Shown here: positions 16,886 through 17,350 of the stretch, one piece after another
How positions within the stretch are numbered: position 1 is the stretch's first letter
How the letters are laid out: each line of letters opens with the position of its first letter
NCBI GenBank assembly: GCA_001931905.2
Contig: MSJI02000080.1
Location: forward strand, 1-17,350
Length of the DNA stretch: 17,350 bases
From: Cladosporium sp. IMV 00045
Lineage: Eukaryota; Ascomycota; Dothideomycetes; Cladosporiales; Cladosporiaceae
Direction: 5' to 3'
Made by a program: the position numbers and the translations under genes
The notes under the pieces: model-generated
Database searches by the model: none
Seen by the model: only the letters and a program-made list of their open reading frames with translations
Told to the model about the DNA's origin: nothing

Positions 16886-16916
16886 GGGAGTTCGGACAGT
16901 ACGGGAGTTCGGACAG
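16886..16916 (-). repeat. subterminal iteron pair of transposon copy B
   Basis: The 14-mer GGGAGTTCGGACAG occurs at 16886-16899 and 16903-16916, a perfect direct repeat with 17-nt start-to-start spacing. It sits at the same distance from the tip as the different repeat (GAAGCGGGACAG, read inward) of copy A. Confidence 0.75.
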
Positions 16917-16932
16917 AAATTCTACCTCTCTA

Positions 16933-17350
16933 CTACGGATTTGATCTCTTACTAGCTACGATAATACAATCACTCTCGCTTTCGGATATACTACTCTCGA
17001 TACTTTCGTCTTCCTCGTCCTCGATTTCGGGAGTCGTAGCTTTCGCTATTCGCTTCCTTTTCGACTTTCCCTTCGACGCTTCTGCTTCCGCTTTCTCGAC
17101 TACCTCGAGGATTTCCTTCGTATTAAAGACGAACTTCCCTTTTATCGCTACGCGCTTCCCTTTCTTGCGTTCCTTACGTACCCGTAATAGCTCCCGAGCC
17201 TCGGATAGCTCCTTCCGTAAGAGGGTATTCTCGGAAGACGTCCTTTCGAAAGCCGCTCCCGATCGCTCGATATACCGCTTTACGGGAGTCTCGAGAGTAG
17301 ACGAACGAACGATCGAGTTAACTAGCGACGTCGCCTCCCGTAACTCCGTA
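16933..17350 (-). CDS. pogo/Fot1-like transposase, C-terminal part (truncated by window edge)
   Basis: The minus-strand frame is open from 17349 to TAG at 16933-16935, 138 codons. It contains LREATSLVNSIVRSSTLETP, LRKELSEARELLRVRKERK and FVFNTKEILEVVEKAEAEAS, then the acidic tail and SDCIIVAS. It matches copy A along the shared 111 residues with about 17-18 differences. Extra N-terminal sequence here includes the usual serine/threonine-rich helix region that follows the DDE domain. CpA and TpG together number about 5 in 418 nt, and there are no His, Gln, Met or Trp residues and one Cys. The frame shows no lesions. Confidence 0.7.
   Translation of the reverse strand, partial: TELREATSLVNSIVRSSTLETPVKRYIERSGAAFERTSSENTLLRKELSEARELLRVRKERKKGKRVAIKGKFVFNTKEILEVVEKAEAEASKGKSKRKRIAKATTPEIEDEEDESIESSISESESDCIIVASKRSNP

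Larger units (their letters stand above)
16874..17350 (-). mobile_element. Fot1/pogo-like DNA transposon, 3' end (copy B)
   Basis: The terminus begins at 16874 (ACGTCACGGTAGGGG), directly after a TA dinucleotide. Iterons follow, and then a transposase frame on the minus strand that runs off the window. Copy A ends in ACGTCACTGTAGGGG, so the outermost 15 bases differ at one position. The two elements face each other across the window, so the intervening genes are not cargo of a single composite element of known type. Confidence 0.75.

Noticed and set aside
1..17350. Composite transposon or Starship-type giant element spanning the window
   Set aside because: The flanking elements are two different subfamilies with their 3' ends facing inward, and no DUF3435 tyrosine recombinase captain or matching outer ends are visible.
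1..17350. tRNA, rRNA or CRISPR arrays
   Set aside because: No cloverleaf-compatible sequence, rRNA core or regularly spaced repeats were noticed; the only short regular repeats are the transposon iterons.

Overview
The window reads as an accessory or repeat-flanked segment of a filamentous ascomycete (Pezizomycotina) chromosome. The evidence is 60-80 nt introns with GT...CTNAC...AG signals, a Zn2Cys6 regulator, an MFS siderophore-type transporter, a YeeE/YedE transporter with a fungal intron, and Fot1/pogo-type DNA transposons. I cannot name the species.

Layout. Both edges (1-393 and 16874-17350) are the 3' ends of two related but non-identical pogo-like transposons. They lie in inverted orientation, and both transposase reading frames point inward. 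Their coding DNA is almost free of CpA and TpG yet rich in CpG and still open. Between them lie about 16.5 kb. The left half (877-8881) holds intact-looking genes: a ketopantoate reductase-like protein; a probable mitochondrial persulfide dioxygenase/Blh-type metallo-beta-lactamase-fold enzyme; a convergent diverged paralogue that has lost most metal ligands; a Zn2Cys6 regulator; and, divergent from it, a YeeE/YedE-type sulfur-compound transporter. A small cysteine-rich, possibly secreted protein without a visible start codon follows (9131-9544).

The right half decays progressively. A four-exon siderophore transporter (10943-12899) has perfect splice sites but three single-base frameshifts. 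After it comes a graveyard of relics that short open frames hide: a TLH/RecQ-helicase-associated type protein (13399-13974), a possible RidA-like fragment (14182-14501), an unidentified multi-frame relic (14920-15648), an FAD-dependent oxidoreductase C-terminus with one in-frame stop (15803-16123) and a thioredoxin-like relic on the minus strand (16310-16632).

Working model (inference): persulfide dioxygenase plus YeeE/YedE plus a local Zn2Cys6 regulator form a fungal sulfur-handling cluster. It would import thiosulfate or a related compound and oxidise persulfide in mitochondria, resembling the Blh plus YeeE/YedE pairing of bacterial BigR-type operons. The dead paralogue could be a regulatory or sensory pseudoenzyme, or simply a decaying duplicate. 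All identifications come from reading translated sequence by eye; no database search was run.
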